6,893 nucleotides of DNA from Acidobacteria bacterium UBA823 (GTDB lineage: Bacteria > Acidobacteriota > Vicinamibacteria > Vicinamibacterales > UBA823): the NCBI GenBank assembly GCA_002296225.1, contig DBHR01000082.1, positions 1 to 6,893 on the forward strand, written 5' to 3'. Shown in pieces: positions 1 through 6,179 of this stretch (its first letter is position 1; each line of letters starts with the position of its first letter). The notes beneath the pieces are model-generated. The model was not told the origin of the DNA, did not search any database, and worked only from the letters and a program-made list of their open reading frames with translations. Both the position numbers and the translations under genes were made by a program.

Positions 1-210
1 CTTAATGGTCTTGCTCGCCCTTTTCCGTTTTCTGACGCTAGCAGGTGCAGGCTTCGTCGACCGCTCGAGCCGTGCAAGACTTATTTTAAACTTCTTGACC
101 CCGTCATCATCGAAGGCGATCCTGAGAAACGCATCCTCCACTGCGACCACCGAACCGTCCCCGTAAGTCGGTTCTGAAATCCGAGCACCGATCGCATAAT
201 TCTTCGCCAC
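1..210 (-). CDS. Small Tudor-like (UvrD/PcrA C-terminal-domain-like) protein, 3' end cut by window edge
   Basis: Reading the minus strand from a GTG at 210-208 gives 70 codons with no stop, running off the left edge. The protein begins VAKNYAIGARISEPTYGDGS and continues with an alternating beta pattern containing VVAVEDAFLRIAFDDDGVKK, then a basic tail (RKRKRA). A G-x-x-I...YGxGxVxxV...L-x-I-x-F-D...G-x-K-K-F pattern resembles the small Tudor/SH3-like barrel at the C-terminus of UvrD/PcrA helicases, which contacts RNA polymerase in those proteins. Here it is the N-terminal part of a separate small protein, not a helicase tail. The start is uncertain. GTG 210 has only a weak purine stretch (AGAGAG) upstream, and an in-frame ATG exists at 282-280. 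The GTG fits the domain boundary and the promoter I propose at 273-302. The basic tail suggests nucleic acid or polymerase contact, which is inference. Confidence 0.6.
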   Translation of the reverse strand, partial: MAKNYAIGARISEPTYGDGSVVAVEDAFLRIAFDDDGVKKFKISLARLERSTKPAPASVRKRKRASKTIK

Positions 211-272
211 TGTTAGGCTCTCTGAGTGTCGCGCTGAACGCCAGTCGCGTGTAAACGACGACCGTAACTTGC

Positions 273-302
273 ACGATATCATACGTTTATTGAATTCGTC
301 AA
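273..302 (-). promoter_or_regulatory. Candidate sigma70-type promoter for the minus-strand Tudor-like gene
   Basis: On the minus strand, TTGACG (302-297) is a 5/6 match to the -35 consensus. It is followed after 18 nt by TATCGT (278-273), a 4/6 match to the -10 box. Transcription would begin near 266 and give a leader of about 55 nt before GTG 210. It overlaps the plus-strand tRNA promoter. Confidence 0.4.
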
Positions 303-318
303 GACGACGGGGTATGCT
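290..318 (+). promoter_or_regulatory. Candidate sigma70-type promoter of tRNA-Lys
   Basis: TTGAAT (290-295) and TATGCT (313-318) are separated by exactly 17 nt. The -10 box ends 28 nt before the mature 5' end of tRNA-Lys, so a start near 325 would leave a short leader for RNase P to remove. Position and spacing are both as expected for a stable-RNA promoter. Confidence 0.5.
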
Positions 319-346
319 GAAGTACTGTTGCATCACCCCATCTCCA

Positions 347-421
347 GGGCCGCTAGCTCAGTGGTAGAGCACGTGACTTTTAATCACGGTGTCGATGGTT
401 CGATCCCATCGCGGCCCACCA
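347..421 (+). tRNA. tRNA-Lys (anticodon UUU)
   Basis: A complete cloverleaf can be drawn. The acceptor stem GGGCCGC (347-353) pairs with GCGGCCC (411-417). The D arm is GCTC/GAGC around AGTGGTA. The anticodon stem CGTGA/TCACG encloses loop CTTTTAA, giving anticodon TTT for lysine. The variable region is GTGTC. The T arm GATGG/CCATC encloses TTCGATC. Discriminator A is at 418 and the CCA end is encoded at 419-421. All stems are fully paired. It is followed directly by a T tract and preceded by a well-spaced promoter. Confidence 0.97.
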
Positions 422-429
422 GTTTTTTT
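422..429 (+). terminator. T tract after tRNA-Lys, possible transcription stop
   Basis: G followed by seven T residues (423-429) lies directly after the encoded CCA. The GC-rich acceptor and T-arm helices just upstream could act as the hairpin. This is a common arrangement at the end of single tRNA genes, but no separate dedicated stem precedes the Ts. Confidence 0.35.
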
Positions 430-436
430 AAATTCG

Positions 437-463
437 CACATTACCGAATTCCTCGGCAATGTG
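437..463 (+). repeat. Imperfect inverted repeat (11-bp stem, 5-nt loop)
   Basis: CACATTACCGA (437-447) pairs with TCGGCAATGTG (453-463) around loop ATTCC, with a single A-C mismatch at 443/457. No T run follows on the plus strand, and the flank read on the minus strand is A-rich, so it is not a standard intrinsic terminator in either direction. It could be an operator half-site pair, a structured leader or a processing signal. Confidence 0.55.
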
Positions 464-577
464 GAGCTTCCGGGGTAAACTCCGAAATGCCTGGCCAGAC
501 TGGTAACAAGGAAAGAACCTCGACTTGACCCCGGGTTGGATGAGGGTCCTTCGAAGGTTCGGTTGCTAAGCGGGCGT

Positions 578-586
578 GGAGGGGAG
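578..586 (+). promoter_or_regulatory. Ribosome binding site fixing the start at 596
   Basis: GGAGGGGAG is a strong purine-rich Shine-Dalgarno-like sequence ending 9 nt before ATG 596. It lies inside the reading frame if translation began at the upstream TTG 536, which has no such site. This is the main reason for choosing the ATG. Confidence 0.65.
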
Positions 587-595
587 CAAGACGGT

Positions 596-2767
596 ATGAG
601 GGGCGGACCCAAGTCGGTAAGAAGCGGCGGTGTGAAGCTCGGGATTTCCCTAGTGGCGTTGCTCGCCGGGTTCAGTGGGTGTCAACAAGCCGACGACGCG
701 ATTCAAATCGACAGTGATGACATCGGCGGAATTGTTAGCGGGCCAAACGGGCCGGAGGCAGGTGTCTGGGTCATCGCGGAAACGACCGACCTCCCTACCA
801 AGCTCAATAAGATCGTCGTCACCGACTCTGACGGGCGCTACGTCATTCCCGACCTGCCGAACGCGACCTACGACGTGTGGGTCCGTGGCTACGGACTCAC
901 CGATTCACCGAAGCTCGAAATCGTGCCGGGCACCGTTCAAAGTCTTGAGGCAGTGCCGGCCCCGGACCCGCACGCGGCGGCGCAATACTATCCGGCTGGC
1001 TCTTGGTTCTCCCTACTTCAAGTGCCAGACCAAGATGAGTTCCCAGGCACAGGACCTGAGGGGAACGGTCTCTCGCCAAACATGGCAAGCCAGGCTGAGT
1101 GGCTCAGAAACCTGAAGTCCGGGGGCTGCATGGCGTGTCACCAGTTGGGAAACAAACCAATACGCGAGATTCCACAAGAACTCGGCGAGTTCGACTCTTC
1201 GGTGGCCGCCTGGGATCGACGCATTGAATCTGGCCAGGCGGGTGGCAGCATGAGTAACGGCCTCAACCGGATGGGCCGGCAGAGAACACTCGAGGTGTTC
1301 GCCGACTGGACCGACCGGATTGCCGGCGGCGAATTACCCGAGGCTCCGCCCCGCCCGCAAGGCATCGAACGCAATGTCGTTATTACTCAGTGGGATTGGG
1401 CCGACCCGAAGGTCTACCTGCACGATGAAGTCTCCACCGACAAACGGAATCCCACTGTGAACGCCAACGGCCCTATTTATGGAGCATTGGAAGCCAGTGC
1501 CGATTACGTACCGGTTCTGAATCCGGCGGACCACGTGTCGGGTCAGGTCGCCCTGCCGGTTCGCGATCCGGATACGCCCATGGCCGCAGGTCAGCCCCTT
1601 CAAGCATCCCCGTACTGGGGCGACGAAGCCATCTGGACTAGCCGCGCCAACGCGCACAACCCAATGCTTGATCACCAAGGGAGGCTCTGGCTCACCTCAA
1701 GAGTCCGCCCACGGGAGAATCCGGCCTTCTGTCTGGATGGCTCGGACCATCCCTCGGCTAAGCAATTCCCGGTCTCGGGTTCCAGCCGCCATCTCGCCAT
1801 GTATGATCCGAAAACGGATGCATTCACGCTCATCAGTACCTGCTTCAGCACACACCACTTAGTGTTTGCTGAGGATGATGATCACACGCTGTGGACGAGC
1901 GGTGGCGGTCAGGTGATCGGCTGGTTAAACACGAAGATGTTCGACGAGACAGGCGATGAGGAGCAGTCGCAAGGCTGGACCGCACTTATTCTCGACACCA
2001 ACGGCAACGGTAGACGAGACACCCATGTGGAACCCGACGAACCCCATGACCCAACGAAGGACACGCGTATCCGCTCCGGTTACTACGGCGTGGCCGTAAG
2101 CCCGGTCGACGGAACGATCTGGGGATCGTCGTTGGGATTTCCCGGTGCCATCCTGCGACTCGACCCGGGCCCAGACCCGGCGGCAACCGCACTGGTAGAA
2201 ATCTACATGCCGCCATGGGGCAACCCAGACGCGCCGGTCCAAGGTTACTCACCGCGGGGCATGGACATCGACCGTAACGGTGTCGCCTGGTCCCCCCTTG
2301 CGAGCGGACATTTGGCCAGCTTCGACCGAAGCAAGTGCACGGGGCCACTAAATGGTCCCGCGGCCACCGGTCAACACTGCCCCGAAGGTTGGACCCTCTA
2401 TCCGGAACCGCTCCCGCAACTCAAGGGTCTCGCGGATTCTGGAAGCGCCGAATCGAGTTACTACACGTGGGTGGACCAGTTTGACACGCTGGGCTTGGGT
2501 GAAAACGTACCCATCAACACGGGCAACGGGTCTGAAGGGCTGCTCGCCTTGAAGGATGGGGAATGGGTCATTCTCAGGGTTCCCTATCCGCTCGGGTTCT
2601 ACACCAAGTGGATGGACGGCCGGATTGATGACCCCGACGCCGGCTGGAAGGGAAAGGGTCTCTGGGCGACCTACAGTACCCGGGCGCCCTTCCACCTCGA
2701 AGGTGGGAAAGGTACGACGAGCAAAGTCGTAAAATTCCAGTTGCGACCCAACCCTTTGGCACGCTGA
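596..2767 (+). CDS. Lipoprotein with carboxypeptidase-regulatory-like domain, single c-type heme site and probable beta-propeller
   Basis: The product is 723 residues. Residues 1-28 form a basic then hydrophobic signal peptide ending at a lipobox-like GFSGC with Cys29, so the mature protein is probably a lipoprotein. Residues about 44-104 look like a carboxypeptidase regulatory-like beta-sandwich (GGIVSGPNG..., TDSDGRYVIPDLP). Residues 160-245 carry one heme c attachment site, CMACH (178-182); Met219 and Met226 are candidate distal ligands. From about 255 to the end the chain is rich in Trp, Gly and Asp with repeated strand-like blocks (DHQGRLWLTSR, SPVDGTIWGSS, DIDRNGVAWSP), as in lyase-type or NHL-type propellers of the virginiamycin B lyase kind. 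DTNGNGRRD (467-475) looks like a calcium-binding loop. Apart from Cys29 and the heme pair there are four cysteines (379, 416, 581, 595), suggesting two disulfides. The sequence shows no substrate or catalytic site that I can name. Its stop lies 10 nt before the next gene, so it probably heads an operon with the symporter. Confidence 0.85.
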   Translation: MRGGPKSVRSGGVKLGISLVALLAGFSGCQQADDAIQIDSDDIGGIVSGPNGPEAGVWVIAETTDLPTKLNKIVVTDSDGRYVIPDLPNATYDVWVRGYGLTDSPKLEIVPGTVQSLEAVPAPDPHAAAQYYPAGSWFSLLQVPDQDEFPGTGPEGNGLSPNMASQAEWLRNLKSGGCMACHQLGNKPIREIPQELGEFDSSVAAWDRRIESGQAGGSMSNGLNRMGRQRTLEVFADWTDRIAGGELPEAPPRPQGIERNVVITQWDWADPKVYLHDEVSTDKRNPTVNANGPIYGALEASADYVPVLNPADHVSGQVALPVRDPDTPMAAGQPLQASPYWGDEAIWTSRANAHNPMLDHQGRLWLTSRVRPRENPAFCLDGSDHPSAKQFPVSGSSRHLAMYDPKTDAFTLISTCFSTHHLVFAEDDDHTLWTSGGGQVIGWLNTKMFDETGDEEQSQGWTALILDTNGNGRRDTHVEPDEPHDPTKDTRIRSGYYGVAVSPVDGTIWGSSLGFPGAILRLDPGPDPAATALVEIYMPPWGNPDAPVQGYSPRGMDIDRNGVAWSPLASGHLASFDRSKCTGPLNGPAATGQHCPEGWTLYPEPLPQLKGLADSGSAESSYYTWVDQFDTLGLGENVPINTGNGSEGLLALKDGEWVILRVPYPLGFYTKWMDGRIDDPDAGWKGKGLWATYSTRAPFHLEGGKGTTSKVVKFQLRPNPLAR

Positions 2768-2777
2768 AAGCCGCCGC

Positions 2778-2987
2778 GTGCACAGCACCGGCCTTCGGGC
2801 GCTAGCCATCGTCTTCGCTGCAATTTTCGTTGCCACAATGTGGCCGGTCTACCCGCTTGTTCGCCAGGTGCACCCGTTCGTTTTCGGCCTGCCCTTCCCA
2901 TTGGTCTACGTCCTGGGCCTGACGTTGCTCTCGTTTATCGTTCTCCTGCTGTTCGACCGCTACGTTCACCAGGACGACGACCCCTGA
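2778..2987 (+). CDS. DUF3311-like small membrane protein, partner of the symporter
   Basis: The GTG start gives 69 residues with two predicted membrane helices, about 6-22 and 40-60. Between them is a short segment with WPVYP (22-26) and HPFVFGLPFP (32-41). Length, two-helix topology and the proline/glycine pattern (P...P...P-F-x-x-G-x-P-F) match the DUF3311 family. Genes of that family are commonly found immediately upstream of an SSS-type sodium:solute symporter, exactly as here. The tail HQDDDP is acidic and probably cytoplasmic. The Shine-Dalgarno signal is weak (TGAAAG, 2765-2770, overlapping the previous stop), so translation may depend on coupling. An accessory or stabilising role for the transporter is inference; the family has no established biochemical function that I know of. 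Confidence 0.8.
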   Translation: MHSTGLRALAIVFAAIFVATMWPVYPLVRQVHPFVFGLPFPLVYVLGLTLLSFIVLLLFDRYVHQDDDP

Positions 2988-2988
2988 T

Positions 2989-4455
2989 ATGACCGCCTGG
3001 GTCACGGTTCTGCTCGTCACCGTCGTTTATCTCGGCCTGACACTGGCCGTCGGCCTCTTCTCGGGACGCACGATGTCAAGCGGCACAGAGGGATACGTGG
3101 CGGGCGATCGACGGATGGGGTTCTTCGTGCTGTACTTCGTGCTGGGCGCCTCGATTTTCAGTGCATTCGCTTTTCTCGGTGGACCGGGCTGGGCCTATTC
3201 CAGAGGCGCCGCGGCCTTCTACATTATTTCCTACACCAGCCTCGGACTGGTGCCGATGTATTTTTTCGGGCCGCGAGTGGCCAGACTCGGCAGGCAGTTC
3301 GGCTACGTCACGCAGGCGCAACTCTTCATGCACCGCTATCACAGCCGGCACATTTCAGCGTTGCTCGCTGTAATCAGCCTCACCGCATTCGTCCCATATC
3401 TGACGCTTCAAATGCAGGGCGCTGGCTATGTCTTCTCCATCGTGACGGAAGGACGGATGCCCATGTGGGCCGGTGCGGGCATCACCTACGGCGTCGTCTT
3501 GCTCTACGTCTTCCGGAGCGGTGTCATGGGAGTCGCCTGGACAAACACGTTTCAGGGCATTCTCATGCTGGGGTTGGCATGGGGTCTCGGCCTCTACCTG
3601 CCCCACGCGCTGCACGGTGGGATTGGGCCGATGTTCATCCGGATCGCCGACACCGCACCAAACATGCTCACAGCCCCAGGCCTCAACGCGGCCGGCGACC
3701 CTTGGACATGGGGTGGCTATTCGAGTGCGATTGCGATCTCAGTCTTCGGGTTCAGCGTCTGGCCGCATTACTTCATGAAGATCTACACTGCCGAAAGTAT
3801 CGCCACCCTTCGCAAGACCATCATCTTCTACCCAACGTTCGCGTTTTTTGTCCTACCGATTCTCTTCATCGGCTTCTCGGGGGTGCTGGCGTTTCCTAAC
3901 GTTACCCCTGCGGATACGATCCTGCCTACGATCGTGACGTCGTTGGGCCTACCGGCCATCGTCGTCGGCCTGTTCTGCGCCGGCGCCCTCGCTGCGTCCA
4001 TGTCCAGCGGGGACGCAATCGTCCACGCCGCCGGGTCGGTCCTCATCAAGGATGGGTATCGGGTACTCGTGCGATCGTCGGTCACTGACGCCGATGAAAC
4101 GCGCATGATCCGGTGGGCTGTTGTCGGAATTGGTGGCATAGCTTATTACGTCGCGATCTCCTCTGAGATCTCGCTTGTGCTGCTGTTGCTCCTCTCCTAC
4201 GGCTTCATCGCCCAGATCTTCCCGGCACTGATCGCCGCCCTTTGCTGGCGGCGGTCGACGCCGGCCGGCGTGATCGCTGGCCTTGTTGTCGGTTGCCTCG
4301 CCACCATCATCTGGAACCTCGCGCCAGCGCTTCAGTGGCAGCAAATTCATCCTGGCATATGGGGGCTCGCCGCTAACACTGCCGTCTTGATCGCTGTATC
4401 ATTCGCAACCCGACCCATGAATCCAGCGCACGTGGACGAGTTTGTGACAGCCTGA
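2989..4455 (+). CDS. Sodium:solute symporter (SSS) family transporter
   Basis: The 488-residue protein has about 13 predicted membrane helices, the usual size and topology for the SSS family. Family landmarks are clear: GYVAGDRRMGFF before helix 2; ASIFSAFAFLGGPGWAYSRG (54-73); FRSGVMGVAWTNTFQGILML (175-194); WPHYFMKIYTAES (258-270). GALAASMSSGDAIVHAAGS (332-350) is the helix whose serines normally contribute to the sodium site. It should import a small solute into the cytoplasm driven by sodium. The substrate cannot be deduced; DUF3311-associated members are usually annotated only as permeases for organic acids or unspecified metabolites. The ATG lies one base after the stop of the DUF3311-like gene, so the two are almost certainly co-translated. 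No truncation or frameshift is seen. Confidence 0.95.
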   Translation: MTAWVTVLLVTVVYLGLTLAVGLFSGRTMSSGTEGYVAGDRRMGFFVLYFVLGASIFSAFAFLGGPGWAYSRGAAAFYIISYTSLGLVPMYFFGPRVARLGRQFGYVTQAQLFMHRYHSRHISALLAVISLTAFVPYLTLQMQGAGYVFSIVTEGRMPMWAGAGITYGVVLLYVFRSGVMGVAWTNTFQGILMLGLAWGLGLYLPHALHGGIGPMFIRIADTAPNMLTAPGLNAAGDPWTWGGYSSAIAISVFGFSVWPHYFMKIYTAESIATLRKTIIFYPTFAFFVLPILFIGFSGVLAFPNVTPADTILPTIVTSLGLPAIVVGLFCAGALAASMSSGDAIVHAAGSVLIKDGYRVLVRSSVTDADETRMIRWAVVGIGGIAYYVAISSEISLVLLLLLSYGFIAQIFPALIAALCWRRSTPAGVIAGLVVGCLATIIWNLAPALQWQQIHPGIWGLAANTAVLIAVSFATRPMNPAHVDEFVTA

Positions 4456-4473
4456 CGGACCGTAGGGTAAGAT
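4444..4473 (+). promoter_or_regulatory. Candidate promoter for the TPR lipoprotein and cupin genes
   Basis: GTGACA (4444-4449), a 5/6 match to the -35 box, is followed after 18 nt by TAAGAT (4468-4473), a 4/6 match to the -10 box. The -35 box lies within the last codons of the symporter gene. A start near 4480 would leave a leader of about 39 nt. The last two genes could also simply be read through from the upstream operon. Confidence 0.35.
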
Positions 4474-4507
4474 ACGTCGTTGTCGCCGAAACCTATCCAC
4501 TGTCATA

Positions 4508-4512
4508 TGGAG
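4508..4512 (+). promoter_or_regulatory. Ribosome binding site fixing the GTG start at 4519
   Basis: TGGAG lies 6 nt before GTG 4519, ideal spacing. The in-frame ATG at 4507 and TTG at 4480 have no comparable site, and the ATG overlaps this one. The resulting N-terminus is a clean lipoprotein signal peptide. Confidence 0.6.
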
Positions 4513-4518
4513 TACACC

Positions 4519-6153
4519 GTGACCAATATTCCAGCCTGTCTTCGTGTCTGCACTCTTCTCGTGCTCGTCAGTCTCTCCGCTGCCTGCCAGGCCCCGACTG
4601 ATCAGGCCACGCCCGCGGTTAGTGATGAGTCGACACTTGGCACGGTAGACTTCCTCACGACGTGCTCGACGGAGGCCCAGCCCCAATTCAACCGGGGAGT
4701 CGCGCTACTCCACTCGTTCTGGTTCGGTGAGGCCATCGACACCTTCAATGAGGTGCTGGAACTCGACCCGACCTGTGCGATGGCGGAGTGGGGAATCGCG
4801 AAGGCCCACTGGGGGAATCCCTTGGGCAGCAGCGGCCCCAAGCGTCGTCCAGAGATCCTCGAAAACGGTTGGACCGCGGTCGAACGAGCCAAGGCGCTTA
4901 GGGCAAAGAGCGAACGTGAGCGAGATTACATTGCTGCCGTGTCCACGCTCTACGCCGACCACAGCACCACGAGCGACGGTAGCCGCTCGCTCGCCTACGA
5001 AGAGGCGATGCGCGCACTAGTCACAAAATATTCCGATGACACCGAAGCTGCGATTTTCTATGGGATGGCACTCAACGGCACGGCCGATCCCAACGACAAG
5101 ACCTACAAGAACCAACTCATTGCGGGCGAAATTCTCGAAACAGCCTTCGAGGGACAGCCCAACCACCCGGGAATCGCGCACTACCTCATTCACAGCTACG
5201 ACACCCCCGCACTGGCCGACCGGGCGATCGAAGCCGCACGCCGCTATGCCGCTATCGCTCCGGCCGCGCCACATGCACTCCACATGCCATCGCACACCTT
5301 CACGCGCCTCGGCTTCTGGCAGGAATCCATCGACACCAACCTGAAATCAGCTGATGCGGCGTTGGCCGATGACTCAGCGCCAGAAGCCTTACACGCACTC
5401 GACTATATGATTTACGGCTATCTGCAAACTGGGCAGGACGCGGCGGCCAAAGGAGTGATCGACCGGGTGAATGCGCTCCGGGCCACCATCGACCCAAAGT
5501 CAGGCTACGGCCTCGCCGGCTTTTACGCGGTGGCGGCTATTCAAGCCCGCTACATGCTCGAACGCGGTGACTGGGCAGGCGCCGCGACCCTGGAAGTCCT
5601 GCGAACTCCGACGCCGTTCGTGGATGCGATTGGCTATTTTGCCCGCGCGATCGGTGCCGCGCGCCAGGGCGACCAGAACAGCGCCCAAGGCGACATCGCC
5701 CAACTCGTGCGGGCGCGCGATGCACTGGGCGGCAACAGTTATTGGGCCACCAAGGTCGACATCCAACGCGAGGCCGCCGAAGCCTGGGCCAACTTTGCCG
5801 AAGGGAACACCGACGTTGCCCTCACGATGATGCGTAATGCGGCCGACCGTGAAGACCTAACCGAAAAGTCCGGCATCTCGCCAGGCCCCATCGCGCCCGC
5901 TCGCGAACTGCTGGGTCAGATGCTCCTCGAGGCCGGACGCCACGATGCAGCTCTCGAAGCGTTTGAAGTGACTACCACAGAGGAGCCTGGCCGGTTCCGT
6001 GGTATCTATGGCGCGGCCCGAGCAGCCGAGTTAGGCGGTAAAACTGCACTCGCCAACCAGTATTACTCTGCACTCCTTGAGGTCGCGGCGAAAGCCGACG
6101 AGGACGGGCGTCCTGAGCTCTCTGAAGCCCGAGCGTTCGTGGCCAGTAATTAA
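4519..6153 (+). CDS. TPR-repeat lipoprotein with clustered conserved-looking histidines
   Basis: From GTG 4519 the product is 544 residues. Residues 1-22 are a signal peptide with Arg9, a leucine/valine core and the lipobox-like LSAAC ending at Cys23, so the protein is probably membrane-anchored outside the cytoplasm. Residues 56-95 form a clear tetratricopeptide repeat (FNRGVALLHSFWFGEAIDTF, then NEVLELDPTCAMAEWGIA). Further helical-repeat pairs continue throughout, with two more at the C-terminus (about 462-525). The central part has HYLIHSYD (221-228), PHALHMPSHTFTRLGFW (251-267) and HALDYMIYGYLQTG (292-305). This H-rich block recurs, as I recall, in a large uncharacterised group of bacterial TPR proteins, and the histidine spacing could bind a metal. 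TPR domains usually serve as protein-protein scaffolds; the partner is unknown. The cupin gene starts 26 nt after the stop. No frame damage is seen. Confidence 0.85.
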   Translation: MTNIPACLRVCTLLVLVSLSAACQAPTDQATPAVSDESTLGTVDFLTTCSTEAQPQFNRGVALLHSFWFGEAIDTFNEVLELDPTCAMAEWGIAKAHWGNPLGSSGPKRRPEILENGWTAVERAKALRAKSERERDYIAAVSTLYADHSTTSDGSRSLAYEEAMRALVTKYSDDTEAAIFYGMALNGTADPNDKTYKNQLIAGEILETAFEGQPNHPGIAHYLIHSYDTPALADRAIEAARRYAAIAPAAPHALHMPSHTFTRLGFWQESIDTNLKSADAALADDSAPEALHALDYMIYGYLQTGQDAAAKGVIDRVNALRATIDPKSGYGLAGFYAVAAIQARYMLERGDWAGAATLEVLRTPTPFVDAIGYFARAIGAARQGDQNSAQGDIAQLVRARDALGGNSYWATKVDIQREAAEAWANFAEGNTDVALTMMRNAADREDLTEKSGISPGPIAPARELLGQMLLEAGRHDAALEAFEVTTTEEPGRFRGIYGAARAAELGGKTALANQYYSALLEVAAKADEDGRPELSEARAFVASN

Positions 6154-6161
6154 ACACGGAC

Positions 6162-6174
6162 GAACCGGCGGTTC
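6162..6174 (+). repeat. Short perfect hairpin just before the cupin start
   Basis: GAACC (6162-6166) pairs with GGTTC (6170-6174) around GGC. The only purine-rich candidate ribosome site for the cupin gene, GGCGG (6167-6171), lies in this loop and stem, 8 nt before ATG 6180. If formed in the mRNA, the hairpin would limit ribosome access. A five-pair stem may also arise by chance. Confidence 0.35.
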
Positions 6175-6179
6175 CATCA

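Larger units (their letters stand above)
422..595 (+). other. Structure-rich leader between tRNA-Lys and the heme lipoprotein gene
   Basis: No convincing gene lies in this stretch. It holds the T tract, the imperfect hairpin at 437-463, a possible second short stem (CGGGG 471-475 with CTCCG 480-484, one G-T pair), the palindrome CTGGCCAG (491-498) and the palindrome CCTTCGAAGG (548-557). A TTGACC at 525-530 could be a -35 box, but nothing like a -10 box stands 16-18 nt after it. I therefore could not place a promoter for the gene at 596 with confidence. Confidence 0.5.

Noticed and set aside
211..282. ATG at 282-280 as start of the minus-strand Tudor-like gene
   Set aside because: It would lie within the -10 region of the best promoter candidate and adds a region with no match to the domain. 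It cannot be fully excluded.
548..557. Perfect palindrome CCTTCGAAGG in the leader
   Set aside because: It is a ten-base palindrome without extension of the arms. It is too short to call a regulatory site alone, so it is mentioned only as part of the structured leader.
536..595. A 20-codon upstream extension of the heme lipoprotein from TTG 536
   Set aside because: There is no ribosome site before the TTG. A strong GGAGGGGAG precedes ATG 596, and the extension would put polar and charged residues ahead of a normal lipoprotein signal peptide.
328..612. Short open frames on both strands across tRNA-Lys and its flank
   Set aside because: They overlap a perfect tRNA and its promoter or leader, and have no ribosome site and no recognisable protein features.
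2348..2836. A 162-codon antisense open frame opposite the end of the heme lipoprotein gene
   Set aside because: It is Arg/Pro/Gly-rich, lacks a domain pattern and lies opposite a clearly coding frame. Long antisense frames are expected in G+C-rich DNA.
4480..4518. Upstream starts TTG 4480 or ATG 4507 for the TPR lipoprotein
   Set aside because: Neither has a good ribosome site, while GTG 4519 has TGGAG 6 nt upstream and yields a compact signal peptide.
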